Assembly: GCA_032433765.1 (NCBI GenBank)
Contig: JAVIAB010000159.1
Span: 868,001 to 932,000, forward strand
Direction of reading: 5' to 3'
DNA: 64,000 nt
Source: Megaustenia siamemsis
Taxonomy: Eukaryota > Mollusca > Gastropoda > Stylommatophora > Ariophantidae
A program made the position numbers and the translations under genes. The notes below the pieces were generated by a model. That model ran no database searches. It worked only from the letters and a program-made list of their open reading frames with translations, and was not told where the DNA came from. Below are positions 10,291 through 21,476 of this stretch, one piece after another. How positions within the stretch are numbered: position 1 is the stretch's first letter; every line of letters starts with the position of its first letter.

Positions 10291-10945
10291 TAAGTCATTA
10301 AGTAAAGAACTGCCTATCAGATCATTATGGGCATGGATCTTCTATCACCTGATCTTGTTGGAGACATCAGCTCTGAAACTTATAAATAACTGGCTGTGTG
10401 TAGAAAAGGATAAGTTCAGAAGGCAGAAAGAACAAAGTTTCTACCGGAGATATATTTCTTGAGTTATGCACTGCAAGATAGAGTGGATACTCGTATTCTT
10501 CTCTTCTTCATCCCATTACCCTTGAGGTCGTTGGGACACCGCTACAGTTTTACTCGATATTCGCCATTTCTCTCTATCTTCTGTTGTTTTCTTGTTTGTT
10601 CTTTTTTTCCGGGAACTCAACTAAAATGATGATCTTAATGTTTGGCTTTGTTGTGAAGCCGTGGTTGGCCTTATTTTCTGAATGTTCAATTCAGATGAAG
10701 AGGTTATGTTTACAGCACTCGGATAAAATGACAAATAATCAGCAACAGAAAAAAAAGTTGTTTGTTAACAGTGTGTAACTTGTGCTGTAAACATCCCTCT
10801 TCATCTGAATTGATTCGCTGATTATCGCCTCGGAAGTTTACTTCTATAATAATATTCATTTATTATTATTTGTCTCCTTTTCTGAATGTTCCCTGATAGT
10901 CCCAAATCGACTAAAGAGTCACTTCCTGACAAGAAATAACCTCTG
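10291..10945. other. No gene recognised; contains a long inverted repeat
   Basis: No protein similarity seen; short open frames at 10274-10462 and 10584-10778 lack support. The notable structure is the inverted repeat at 10686-10813. The segment ends in TATCTCGGGCAGCCT, the left target duplication of the next LINE insertion. Confidence 0.5.
10686..10813. repeat. Inverted repeat, arms about 32 bp, loop 63 bp
   Basis: Left arm 10686-10718 (TCAATTCAGATGAAGAGG then ATGTTTACAGCAC) is the reverse complement of right arm 10782-10813 apart from one or two bases near the middle. The transcript would form a strong hairpin. No element ends or duplications were found around it. Confidence 0.75.
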
Positions 10946-11203
10946 TATCTCGGGCAGCCTCATCATCATCATCGAGTGCCTTCTCCGCAAAGAAGGTTGG
11001 CTACCATGGATCGCCATTCTACTCTGTTTCTTGCTTTGATGGTGCAGGCTGTCATAGATTGCCTTGTCCATCTTTTGATGTTACTCGTCCATGCTAGTCT
11101 TGGTCTGCCTCTGCCTCTTTTACCTGTATTTTTCCTTCCAATATTACTTTTAGTAGGCTGTTGTGTCTTTTAACATGCCCCAACAATTTAATTTGTCTGA
11201 CTT

Positions 11204-12721
11204 AATTGTATTTCTGAAATCTGAAGTAGAAAAAGCTATAAAAACAATGAAAAAGGGAAAGGCAGCAGGACCTGACAATGTACAGATAGAGATGATACAG
11301 GCTCTAGAAGAGTTTGACATCGAAGTGATCACAGACATATTCAATGACATATACCATACAGGATACATACCAAATGATCTAAAAACATCAACTTTCATTG
11401 CATTGCCTAAAAAGAATGGTGCAGTTGAATGCAGTGAGTTCTCTCTCTCTCTCTCTCTCTCTCTCTGCGATCAGGACCCAATCAGAGTAGGATTCCAGCT
11501 CCTCACATGAACTCAGCTGTCAGGTTAGGTGTGTTACAAACAGAACATCACAATTAAGAGTCTGCCAGATCCACTCTGATTGAACACCCGTTAAAAACGT
11601 TGCACTGTATTCTGCGCCAGTGGCCCAGCGCATCCGATTTCAGCCAGCATTTTATTTAGGTTTGCTTTCCCTAGCCTTTGATTGTCCCCAATCTTCCTGC
11701 AAGGCAGCAGGTGATCTTTTCTGTAGGGGGATTCTGCCCTTAGATGGTCGGCCCTCCCAGGTTTACGAGCACCATCTGCCCGAGTCACTAGAGGTGACTA
11801 ACACAGACATGCACACACAAAGATGTGAGATGTGACTAACACAGACATGCACACACAAAGATGTGAGATGTGACTAACACAGACATGCACACACAAAGAT
11901 GTGAGATGTGACTAACACAGACATGCACACACAAAGATGTGAGATGTGACTAACACAGACATGCACACACAAAGATTAGTGATTTCAGAACAATAAGCCT
12001 AATGAGCCAGGTAACAAAAATTTTACTAAAAGTTATACAGGGAAGGATTCATAATAAAATCAATACTGAATTAGAGAGCAACAATTTGGATTCAGGAAAA
12101 ACAGTTGGACAAAGAAGCCATATTCAGCATGAGAACATTGATTGAAAAGTACACAGAAGTAAACAAACCAATATATTCCTGCTTTATAGACTACACCAAA
12201 GCTTTCGAAAGAATACACCATAACCAACTCATAGACAGCCTAAAGGATATAATCTAGACGACACAGACATACGACTAATATGTAATTTGTACTGGGAGCA
12301 AACAGCAATAATAAGATATAACAAGGAGAACTCTACACCCATGGACATAAAAAGAGGAGTAAGACAAGGATGCATCCTATCACCAAGCTTGTTCAATCTA
12401 TACACTGAGGAAATCTTTAAAAACATCTCAGAGATGCCAGGCCTAAACATTAATGGAAAGATAATCAATAACCTGAGATATGCTGATGATACTGTTCTAC
12501 TAGCAGAAAATCCTAAAGACCTACAACAATTGCTTAATGTGATAAACATAGTAAAATAGGCAGAGGCAGACCAAGACTAACATGGACGAGTAACATCAAA
12601 AGATGGACAAGTCAATCTATGACAGCCTGCACCATCAACAAAGCAAGAAACAGTAGAATGGCGATCCAAGGTAGCCAACCTTCGTTGCGGAGAAGGCACT
12701 CGATGATGATGAATTGTATTT
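11204..12721 (+). mobile_element. LINE-A copy 2 nested in LINE-A, with 10-bp target duplication
   Basis: AATTGTATTT flanks the insert at 11204-11213 and 12712-12721. The insert encodes the start of the reverse transcriptase (KAIKTMKKGKAAGPDNVQ), is interrupted at 11438-11977, resumes at ISLMSQVTKILLKV, passes KRGVRQGC and LRYADDTVLLAE, then jumps by an internal deletion at about 12558 to the extreme 3' end and a GATGATGATG tail. Frameshifts are numerous. Confidence 0.85.
11433..11982. mobile_element. 540-bp insertion module of unknown class in LINE-A copy 2
   Basis: The interrupted host sequence (GCAGTGATTTCAG in LINE-A) fixes the ends: AGTGA at 11433-11437 and 11978-11982 is a 5-bp target duplication. 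The 540-bp insert starts with a CT run, has about 340 bp of unrecognised sequence (also at 2890-3230 inside the hAT element) and ends with about five 38-bp units (GACATGCACACACAAAGATG). No terminal inverted repeats and no convincing coding frame. Confidence 0.7.
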
Positions 12722-12904
12722 AGTAGTTCTCTTTTTATTTTCAGTTGTTTTAAAACTTCATCGTTTGTTTCCATCCAATTCTACCTATTCTTCTATAAAT
12801 CCACATTTCAAAGGCTTCAATTTTCTGTTTTCTGTTATCTCGGGCAGCCTATGGGACGTCATTTGTTTTCTTTTTCCCCTCGAACAAAAAGCCAGGTTTT
12901 TTAA

Positions 12905-14035
12905 TGATTGTTGTGTAAACCCACTGAGCTTGCTGCAGGAGCTACTGAGATTAGTGTTCTGTGCACGCTGTGTGCTGTGTGTTTCATCCTGATCTTGGTT
13001 CTATATATATTTAGATAGCTTACGATGAATGATGATATCGTATGACGACGGACAGTTCAGTTGCGTTCACTTCTTCTTCTTTCTTCTTCTATCCTTCCTC
13101 TGTTGCTGTTGGCGTCGAGGGGAGAAACAATCTGCGATTCTTTGCTCTTCTGTTGGCCTCTTCTGATGTTATTCCTCCTAGTGACTCTAGTATTCCCTTT
13201 ATCCATCTCTTTCTCGGTCTTCCTCTTAATCTGGCGTTTTCGTAGCGTTTGTTTATGGCTCTTTGATTCGTTGTTAGTTCTTTTTGTCTTGTTATGTGGC
13301 CGAACCAATTTATCTGTTGTTTCTTTATGTATTCGATGGCTGGTTCAATTTCGAGTTTCTTCCTCAGGTCAGTGTTTCTTACTCTGTCCCTTAAGCTATT
13401 TCCTGCCATTCTTCTGACACATTCATTTCGGTGGTCGTTATCTTTATTATTGTTCTATAGTCCAGCGTCCAATTCTGGCACTGATAGCTCAGAGTTGGTA
13501 GAAAAATTGATTTGTATATTGCCCTTTTTGCTTCCGTAGTTATTGCTTTGTTTTCAATAGTGTTGATACTTGGCCTATAACTTGGCATGCTTTGTTACAC
13601 CTTATATCTATCTCTGTCTCTTGGTTATTGTCTTGTGTTAACGTGCTACCCAGATATTTAAAATTGTCAACTTGCTTCAAAGTTGTATTATCTATTATGA
13701 TGTTTAGTTTTTCTTTCTTTCTCGCTATTGCCATTACTTCGGTTTTGCTTATGTTGATCTTCATGTTGTATTGTTTACAAGCTCCATTATTTTGGCTCTG
13801 AGCACTTTTGCGTTCACTATCGGTGCTAAAACGCCTTATGTCTTTTGACGTGTTGTGTGTTTGCTACGATGGGGACTGCAGCTGCCTTTCTTTGTTTGGA
13901 TATTCGATAAGATGTTAATTCGGATGATTTCACTCTCACGGGCGGTTGAGCAATTATGGATTTTCTTCCGTCTGCGGTGATACTGGGACCTTTGAATAAC
14001 TATAACCCACAGATAGTTTTCTTCTTGATACATCA
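12905..14035 (+). mobile_element. Copy of the CCAATAA-tailed retroposon 3' end, split by LINE-B
   Basis: From about 12925 (GCTGCAGGAGCTACTGAG) to 13070 and from 13818 to 14010 the sequence follows 24100-24415 and the reverse complement of 49250-49590, ending near TTTGAATAACTATAACCC. It is a 5'-truncated copy of the family whose longest member is 49240-50686. A LINE-B fragment interrupts it at GTTCAC. Confidence 0.65.
13061..13817 (-). mobile_element. LINE-B 3' half, 5'-truncated, with 10-bp target duplication
   Basis: TTGCGTTCAC flanks the insert at 13061-13070 and 13808-13817. On the minus strand the 737-bp insert encodes a KINISKTEVMAIARK segment, the DNFKYLGSTLTQDNNQETEI segment, then an EYIKKQQINWFGHITRQKEL and RGRPRKRWIKGILESLGG C-terminus. 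It ends in a GAAGAA-type microsatellite next to the left duplication. Three overlapping frames show at least two frameshifts. Confidence 0.88.
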
Positions 14036-14065
14036 TCATCAGTTATTTCCATCAGAGTCCATCTT

Positions 14066-14925
14066 CTTCTTCTTCTTTCTTTCCTCGTCTGCCTTTCAGC
14101 GTCGAGGGGAGATATAATTTACGGTCTTTTACTTTTCTGTTCGCCTCTGCTGCTGTCATGTTCCTAGTGCTGATAATATTCCATCAATCCATCTTTTTCG
14201 TGGTCGACCCTTGGGTCTGCTGTTCTCACAACGTTTGCTGAAGGCTCGTTTTGTTGTGTTTTGATCTTTCTGCCTTCTATAGTTATGTTGATGTTCTGTT
14301 TATTTTTGGCAACATTCATGACTTCTGTTTTGTTGATTTTCATGTTGTATTTTGTGCCTGAGATGTTGAGTTTGTTTAAGTGTTCTTGTAGGTCTTCTAT
14401 TGTTTCATGTATTAGTGCCTGATCGTCTGCAATAGAAGCTCGTTGATCTCCTCTGTCTCTGATGGGTTGGCTAGCTTGCATATATTGTCCATGTATGTAA
14501 TAAACAGTAGGGGGGATAGTACGCACTTTACGCATGATCTAACTTCGAAGTGTTCCGTGTAGCCTGCTGCTGTTCTGACTGTGCAGCTGCTGTTGATGTA
14601 GAGACTTTTATTAAGGTTGGTTAGATGTTGGCTTACTCCGTATGTTGTTAGTCTCTCCCACAGTTGTTCTCTGTTAGATGTTGGCTTACTCCGTATGTTG
14701 TTAGTATCTCCCACAGTTGTTCTCTGTTAGATGTTGGCTTACTCCGTATGTTGTTAGTATCTCCCACAGTTGTTCTCTGTTTACTCTGTCGAGTGCTTTT
14801 TCCTGGTCAATGAAAGCTATGTATAAATGTTCGATGGTGTTCTGTCGTTTTTTTCTGCTGGCTGTTTTAATGTGAATAGACCGTCAGTACATCCTCTTTT
14901 TTTCAAATTCCATCAGTTGAAGGAA
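14066..14925 (-). pseudogene. LINE-B fragment with a local 53-bp triplication
   Basis: Minus-strand sequence encodes the Y-I-A-F-I-D-Q-E-K-A-L-D motif A region, a TYGVSQHLTNL segment, motif B remnants, then KINKTEVMNVAKN, and after an internal deletion the CENSRPKGRPRKRWIDGIL end and a GAAGAA tail at the left. It is closely related to 25327-27895. A 53-bp segment (AGATGTTGGCTTACTCCG onward) is repeated nearly three times at 14618-14790. Stops and shifts throughout. Confidence 0.8.
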
Positions 14926-14929
14926 TGCA

Positions 14930-15093
14930 TCTGGAGACAGTTCAGAGCTACAACTACCTGGGAATATACCATACTATAACCTGTAATGGAAAATGCATAA
15001 CTGAAATAAACAAAACAATAGGTGTGGCAAAAGTAATTTCAATGTCTTGAAAAATACTAACATCAAAACAAATAACACCAGGGTTAAAACTAA
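14930..15093 (+). pseudogene. LINE-A internal fragment
   Basis: Encodes a degraded version of the LINE-A stretch EGIHLETVQSYNYLGHTIT and the following KTEINK region, and ends at ACATCAAAACAAATAACACC. It abuts an antisense LINE-A 3' end with a few bases between. Confidence 0.75.
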
Positions 15094-15103
15094 AAGATCA
15101 CAC

Positions 15104-15650
15104 CATCATCATTGAGTGCCTTCTCCGCAAGTTGACTACCATGGATCACCATTCCGCTCTGTCCCTTGCTTTACGTTGAAGGTTGTCATAGGCTGACTTG
15201 TCCATCTTTTGATGTTACTCGTCCATGTTAGTCTTGGTTTGCCTCTGCCTCTTTTACCCTGTATTTTCCCTTTCAAATTTACTTTTAATAGGATTCTGTG
15301 TCTTTTCACATGTTTCATCATTTTAACATGTACCGAAATTCTCATTTGTCTTGTTTGAATTGTGTTTAGTAGTTCTTTTATCATTTTTAGTTGTTTTGAG
15401 ATTTCATCAGTTTTCCTTTCTTTCCATCCAATTCTACTATTCTTAAATAAATCAACATTTCAAAGGATTCGATTTTCTGTTCTGTTTTCTTGTTTAATGT
15501 CCCTGTTTCTGCACCATACCGGAATGTTGAGATGTAACATTTTGCTATTCTTAGTTTTAGCCCTGGTGTTCATTTGTTAGTATATTTTTCATGGCATTAA
15601 AATTACTTTTGCCATTCTTATTCTTTTGTTTATTTCAGTTTTATATTTCC
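15104..15650 (-). mobile_element. LINE-A 3' end, 5'-truncated (minus)
   Basis: Tail CATCATCATT at the left, then antisense of the LINE-A C-terminal coding region (KGKIQGKRGRGKPRLTWTSN) to about the KTEINKR segment at 15646. No clear duplication; together with 14930-15093 it forms a head-to-head arrangement that may reflect a rearranged insertion. Confidence 0.75.
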
Positions 15651-16690
15651 CTATCAAAGGTACAACACATCCCAGTCTGGTGTAATCTTGGCCACAAATG
15701 ACAACCTGGCAACAATGATCACCCGCCATGACGGTCTAACTGACGTCTCGGGATCGCCCATGTTTGTCTACATTTCATTTACTAAAGCTGCGGTCCAGTA
15801 GTTGAGGCAAAAGTTGGGATTAAAGAACTCAGAATTGAATGGGACAAAAAGTGATTTTGATTCCTTGTCCGCCCCCACTTTGATCTAAGTTCACCCCTGC
15901 TAGATAAGGTCGTGTGGTAGCGGTGCCGCCGGTGCGTGATCACGGTGATGTCAAAGTCATTGTTGGAATCCAATTAATAATGAATTATTTGGATCGTTAA
16001 TTATTAATTATAGTTATATGATATGTTATTTACATTTATTATGTTACTATAAATAACATAATCACGTGAATTAATTCTTGACTAATATAATAAAGAGATA
16101 AGAGACATTTTCACCACGATCTCCTTCAGTTAGAAGGAGAAAATGGACATGTCACATAATATAATATATAATACACGCACATACATACCATACATGATAA
16201 ATAATGATTATTATTATATTATTGAATAATAGGTACTGAGTGAGAAGAGACAATAGACAACAAAAGAATCAATAAAAAAAAGGCTCCTCTATGGAAACAA
16301 AATGATATATAGGAAAGGATGAAGTGTTAGAGAGACATTAAAAATAATAACACACATATAAATTATAGTATAGGAGAAGCAAAGTTGGCAGCCATATTTA
16401 TATGATTTGTTGCTATCTAATTATATGTTACCATAATAAAGTGACACCAACCGCCTTCAGAATTCACCCAAACTTTAAAGTGGTACCCATATTCACTGAG
16501 GTGTACACTGGCTATTATATTCCCTGCAGTGGGGTTCAATTTAAGGCATCTTATTTGTTGTATTGTCATGATAAGGATCAACCAGCTGCTGGGTTCACCA
16601 AACTGGTTCTGTGGATTTTTGTAGGGGAGAGTGAAAGTTTGGTAAGTAAGAAATATGCCTGGTGTAGTGCTGACAATCACCCGTGCGCTA
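15651..16690. other. No recognised gene; AT-rich segment with two small hairpins
   Basis: 15651-15970 shows nothing I recognise. 15970-16400 is very AT-rich, with perfect short hairpins TATGTTATTTA/TAAATAACATA (about 16023-16061) and CTCCTTC/GAAGGAG (about 16121-16139). An open frame of 105 codons at 16402-16719 has no motif and runs into the LINE-F leader, so I do not call it a gene. Confidence 0.5.
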
Positions 16691-16971
16691 CTGGGGCCCG
16701 AAAGGGGAGTAAAGAATAGTGGCGCTGTACCCTATCAGGCATGTTCGTAAGAGGTGAGAAAGGAGGGTTGGGCATGGGACTAGCCATCCCATACTGTAAA
16801 AAAATAAGCCGAAAAAACTTCACAAACATGGACAAGTCAAAGAGAGAAAAAGTAAATCCGCCATCCAGGAATGATAAGGGCTCTCTGTCTAAGAGACGTA
16901 TGACGCAAGCCGGAGAAAGCTGTAAGGAATCTGGGTTGCCGAATCATCCTTTGTCTACCAGGAAATCCTCC

Positions 16972-17720
16972 AGAATTGGCACCTGGAACGTGCGTACCCT
17001 AAACGAACAGGGTAAAGCTGCTCAGGTAGCAGCAGAAATGACAAACTACAAGATAGATATTCTGGGAATGTGTGAAACAAGATGGCTAGGAACGGAAAGA
17101 ATAAAATTAAATACAGGAGAGATGATTTTATCATCAGGAACCTGGAGCACAACATAGTGAAGGGTAGCTATAATGCCATTAATGAATGCATAGAATACAA
17201 TAATAGAATAGGAAGCAGTAGGACCGAGACTAATGAGAGCAACATTTAAAACAACCAAAAACAAAATAAAATTACACATTATACAATGCTATGCACCAAC
17301 CAACGATAAGGATGATTTAGTTAAAGATGATTTCTATAAACAGCTACAATGTCAGATGGATGCAAGACGAGCCAAGGATATTATAATCTTGATGGAGTCC
17401 TAAATGCTAAAGTAGGATCAGACAACAGAGGCTTCGAAGAGATTATGGGAAAACATGGACTTGGAGATATAAACGAGAATGGAGAGATATTTGTGAATTT
17501 CTACGCCCTTAATCAAGTGAGCCTAGGAGGAACAATATTCCAACCTAAAAGAATACATAAAGCTACATGGGTGTCACAAGATCATAGAACGGAAAATCAA
17601 ATTGATCACATATGTATTAATAATAAGTTTATGTCATCCTTACAGGATGTAAAAGTATATAGAGGGGCAGATATAGCTTCTGATCATCATCTTCTGTTAG
17701 ACAAACTTAAAATTAATTAA
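16972..17720 (+). pseudogene. LINE-F APE-type endonuclease (broken)
   Basis: RIGTWNVRTLNEQGKAAQVA supplies the catalytic Asn region and ILGMCETRWLG the metal-binding Glu. After a break at about 17155 the frame resumes with LHIIQCYAPTN, a degraded version of the G-D-F-N-A motif (LDGVLNAKVGSDN), the ENQIDHICI segment and ASDHHLL carrying the SDH motif. All APE landmarks appear in order but in two frames. The GDFNA motif reads LDGVLNA, so one catalytic Asp position is altered. Confidence 0.82.
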
Positions 17721-18209
17721 ATTAGGGTTTCTTAAAGAACAAGGAATTAAAGATAAATTCGCAGTCACAATATCAAACAAATACCAAGTCTTCCAACAAC
17801 TAGAAAATCAATAAATATAGAAGATCATTGGAAACAGGTAAAAAATATATGGAAAGAGACATATAAGAAACACTGGGGAAAAGAGAACGCTAGAATAAGG
17901 CATGAATGACAGCAGTGACCCTGGATAAAATTAAAGAAAGAAAGAAAGAACAAGAAAGCAGACATAAATAAAAGCAAAACGAGAAGTAATAAAGCCAAGA
18001 CACAGGAAGCTTACACAGAGGTGAACAAAGAAGTGAGAAGATGCATTAAAAGGGATAAGAGGAAATATATAGATGAACTAGCTAAAGAGGCAGAAGAAGC
18101 AGCAAATAAAGGGAATATGAAAGAACTGTACAACAGCACAAAGAAGTTAAGTGGAAAATACAAACAGAACAATGCCTTTATTAAAGATAAGAAAGGAAAT
18201 CTGCTTAGT

Positions 18210-19157
18210 AATATAAGGGAACTCTACACCCATGGACATAAAAAGAGGAGTAAGACAGGGATGCATCCTATCACCAAGCTTGTTCAATCTATACACTGAA
18301 CAAATCTTTAAAAACATCTCAGATATACCAGGCCTAAACATTATTGGAAAGATAATCAATAACCTAAGATATGCTGATGATACTGTTCTACTAGCAGAAA
18401 ATCCTAAAGACCTACAACAATTGCTTAATGTGATAAACATAACAAGCAAAAAATATGGACTAGAAATGAATATGAAAAAGACTAAAACTATGATTATAAA
18501 CAAAGAAAATTCTCAAGACCTACAATTAAATATCACAGTTGAGGGAATACATCTGGAGACAGTCCAGAGCTACAACTACCTGGGACATACTATAACCAAT
18601 GATGGAAAATGTAAAACTGAAATAAACAAATGAATAGGTATGGCAAAAAGTAATTTTAATGCCATGAAAAATATACTAACAACAAAACAAATATCAGCAC
18701 GGCTGAAACTAAGAATGGCAAAATGTTACGTCTTCTCAATATTCCTGTATGGTGCAGAAACATGGACATTAGACAAGAAACAACAGAAAATTGAAGCCTT
18801 TGAAATGTGGATTTTTAGAAGAATAGATAGAAGTGGATAGAAACAAAAGATAACAAACGATGAAGTTTTAAACAACTGAAAATAAAAAGAGAACTACTAA
18901 ATACAATTAGACAAGACAAATGAAATTTTTGGGGCATGTTAAAAGACACAACAGACTACTAAAAGTATTATTGGAAGGAAAAATACAAGGTAAAAGAGGC
19001 AGACCAAGACTAACATGGACGAGTAACATCAAAAGATGGACAAGTCAATCTATGTCAGCCTGCACCATCAAAGCAAGAAACAGAGTAGAATGGCGATCCA
19101 TGGGAGCCAACCTTCGTTGCGGAGAAGGCACTCGATGATGATGATGAATATAAGGGA
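18210..19157 (+). mobile_element. LINE-A copy 3, 5'-truncated, inside LINE-F (11-bp target duplication)
   Basis: AATATAAGGGA lies at 18210-18220 and 19147-19157. The 926-bp insert begins in motif B (STPMDIKRGVRQGCILSPS-like), contains LRYADDTVLLAE, the YNYLGHTITNDGKCKTEINK segment, KFLGHVKRHNRLLKVLLEGK and TWTSNIKRWTSQS, and ends in GATGATGATGAT. One stop follows KTEINK and a shift occurs near 18845. Confidence 0.93.
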
Positions 19158-20640
19158 AGAAATGGAGAGATGGAAAGAGCATTTTGAAGAACTTTTGAAC
19201 ACACCCGGCTCAAATAATCCTCCAGATATGCTACCAGCAGAAGAAGAGTTACACATTAACTGTGGAAAACCAAGCAAAGAAGAAATAATGAAAGCCATCA
19301 AACTATTAAAAGATGGTAAAGCCACAGGACCAGATGAGATTCCTTCGGAAGCCATCAAAGCAGATATTAACACCACTACCAAGATGTTACATTATATACT
19401 AGATAAAATTTGGGAGAGGGAAGAAATACCTAAAGACTGGAAAGAAGGTTATATGATCAAACTACCAAAGAAAGGAAGTTTACAGGAGTGCACAAATTAT
19501 AGGGGAATTATGCTACTATCAGTGCCAGGAAAAATATTAAGCAGAATCATTCTGGGGAGACTAAGAGAGGCCATAGAGAAACATTTGAGATATGAACAAG
19601 CAGGTTTTAGGAAGAACAGATCATGTGCTGATCAAATAACTACGTATAATAGTTGAACAAAGTTTAGAACTAAATCCCCACTATATATTGGATTCATAGA
19701 CTACGAAAAGGCATTTGATAGTTTAGACAGAAGAATGCTTTGGAAGATGCTGAGTCATTACGCAATCACAATAAAGTTTATTTACCTGATAAAAACAATG
19801 TATGAAGGAACAAAATGTAGTGTGGTGCATGAAGGACAGCTTACAGAAGCATTTGAAATAAGAACAGGAGTATGGCAGGGATGCCTCCTGTCTCCATTTC
19901 TCTTTCTACTGGCCATAGATTGGATTATGAAAATAACTCAAGACAACAGAAATGGGATCCAGTGGTCACTGACCAAACAACTTGATGATTTAGACTTTGC
20001 TGATGACTTCTATCAGACAGCCATCAACAGATGTAGGATAAAATGAGCATACTTGAAGAGAGATCACAACAGCTAGGACTGAAGATTAATAGAGATAAGA
20101 CCAACATTATGAGAATTAATGCAGTCGGCAATAACCAAATAAAACTAGGAGAAATACCTCTACTAGACGTACAATCTTACCTATATCTGGGCAGTAATAT
20201 AGATAAAACTTAGGCTATTCACATCAAATGTACTATCAACCCTTACGTATGTTTGTGAAAGCTGGAAAACAACAAGAGATATAGAAACAAAGTTGAACGC
20301 ATTCGAAAATAAATGTCTAAGGAAAATACTTGGTATAGCGTGGAATGAATTCAAAACAAACGAGGAAATTAGATAAATCGCCAATCAACCACTAATATCT
20401 TCAGTAATAAAGAAAAGATGATGGTCATATGTTGGACATGTGATGAGAAGAGATAATAACCGAATAGTAAAGCAGGCCCTCATATGGGAAACAACAGGTA
20501 AGAGAAAAAGAGGAAGACCCAGAGAGACACTGAGAAGAACATTGATGAGAGAGGCAAGAGCAGCAGGAATCGACTCCCTCAATGAGATAGAGCTGCTTGC
20601 ACAGAACAGAGACAAATGGCGAGATTTGATAAAATATCTT
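19147..20640 (+). pseudogene. LINE-F reverse transcriptase and C-terminal region
   Basis: EEMERWKEHFEELLN leads into KATGPDEIPSEAIKA and PKDWKEGYMIKLPKKGSLQ, then YRGIMLLSVPGKILSRI, motif A IGFIDYEKAFDS, motif B TGVWQGCLLSPFLF and motif C LDFADDFY. The usual invariant Arg of motif B (RQG) is Trp here (WQG). The C-terminus has SYVGHVMRRDNNRIVKQAL and KRKRGRPRETLRRTLMREAR. The frame is broken near 19656, 20046 and 20375. Confidence 0.85.
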
Positions 20641-20756
20641 TAAAAGAAAACTGCTAGAACAAAAATTCAGATATGAGAAGGTGTATCTTGGTCTACGCCC
20701 TATGGGCCGGCAACGGCTCGAAAGGTTAATAGATAGATAGATAGAATATAGATAAA

Positions 20757-21285
20757 GAGGGAGGAACAGAAAATGATACCAAAATAAGGATATCAAAAGC
20801 AAGAGGAGCTTTCATTGCATTGGGAAAAATGGAAATCCAAAGAAATTAGGTTAAATACAAAAATAAAAATTTTCAACTCAAATGTTAAGGCGGTTCTATT
20901 TTATGGCTGTGAAACATGGAGAACAACAAATTGACAATCACGAAGATACAGACTTTCATTAATGGATGCTTATGCAGAATAAAGGGATGGAAATGGCAGG
21001 ACAAAATCACTAACATAGAATTATGGAAATGTACCAGTCAAACACCAGTGGATAAAGAGATACAGCGAAGTCGATTGCGCTGGATAGGACACACACTGCG
21101 GAAGCCAACTGAGAGTATTATATAACAGGTCCTTTTTTGGAATCCCCAGGGGAAAGAAAAAGAGGAAGACCAAGAAATTCTTTGATAAGACAGACAAAAT
21201 CAGAGATGAAGATGATGGGGAAGACATGGAATGATCTTAAAAGAACGGCAAGAACAGAACAACTTGGAAAGTGTTTGAAGAAAAT
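20757..21285 (+). pseudogene. Second LINE-F-like C-terminal fragment
   Basis: Encodes TKIRISKARGAFIALGKMEI, a CETWRTTN segment, then RLRWIGHTLRKPTESI, RKRGRPRNS-like basic sequence and MMGKTWNDLKRTAR. It is a different subfamily from the F copy to its left (WIGHTLRK rather than YVGHVMRR) and follows the ATAG tail directly, so it is likely the older host sequence. Frames are broken. Confidence 0.72.
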
Positions 21286-21476
21286 TTGTATATCAGATTG
21301 TCTTTATTTATAGGAATTACCTGTTCATTATTTAACAGGCTCATTTTGTCAATAGTGAAAGATTTGACAGTTCAAATGTTCATATTAAATATAACTATGT
21401 TCATTGTGTCCTTCATTGGTCTCATTATTCCAGTATTTGCTCTCACTAACATGAGACCTTATTCTTTCATTCTCAG

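Larger units (their letters stand above)
10946..12850 (-). mobile_element. LINE-A 3' fragment (minus) with 15-bp target duplication, split by another LINE-A
   Basis: TATCTCGGGCAGCCT occurs at 10946-10960 and 12836-12850. Between them, 10961-11213 and 12722-12835 together form one antisense 5'-truncated LINE-A tail, with its GATGATGATG end at the left. Its middle is opened by a plus-strand LINE-A (11214-12711). Both layers are non-coding remnants. Confidence 0.85.
16690..20756 (+). mobile_element. LINE-F, nearly full length, interrupted by LINE-A
   Basis: Leader with CGTAAGAGG-type sequence, APE endonuclease (16970-17720), linker, reverse transcriptase (19150-20050), C-terminal region (20240-20640) and a 3' end GGCTCGAAAGGTTAATAGATAG with an ATAG tail. 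A LINE-A insertion occupies 18221-19146; joining across it continues the frame. Non-LTR elements of this kind use the endonuclease to nick the target and the reverse transcriptase to copy their RNA in place. Several stops, for example after FIDYEKAFD upstream and near 17157, make this copy defective. Confidence 0.85.

Noticed and set aside
10946..12850. Twin-priming inversion of one LINE-A
   Set aside because: Separate duplications for the outer (15 bp) and inner (10 bp) elements show two successive insertions instead.
16402..16719. 105-codon open frame as a gene
   Set aside because: No motif, no splice or promoter context, and it overlaps the start of the LINE-F leader.
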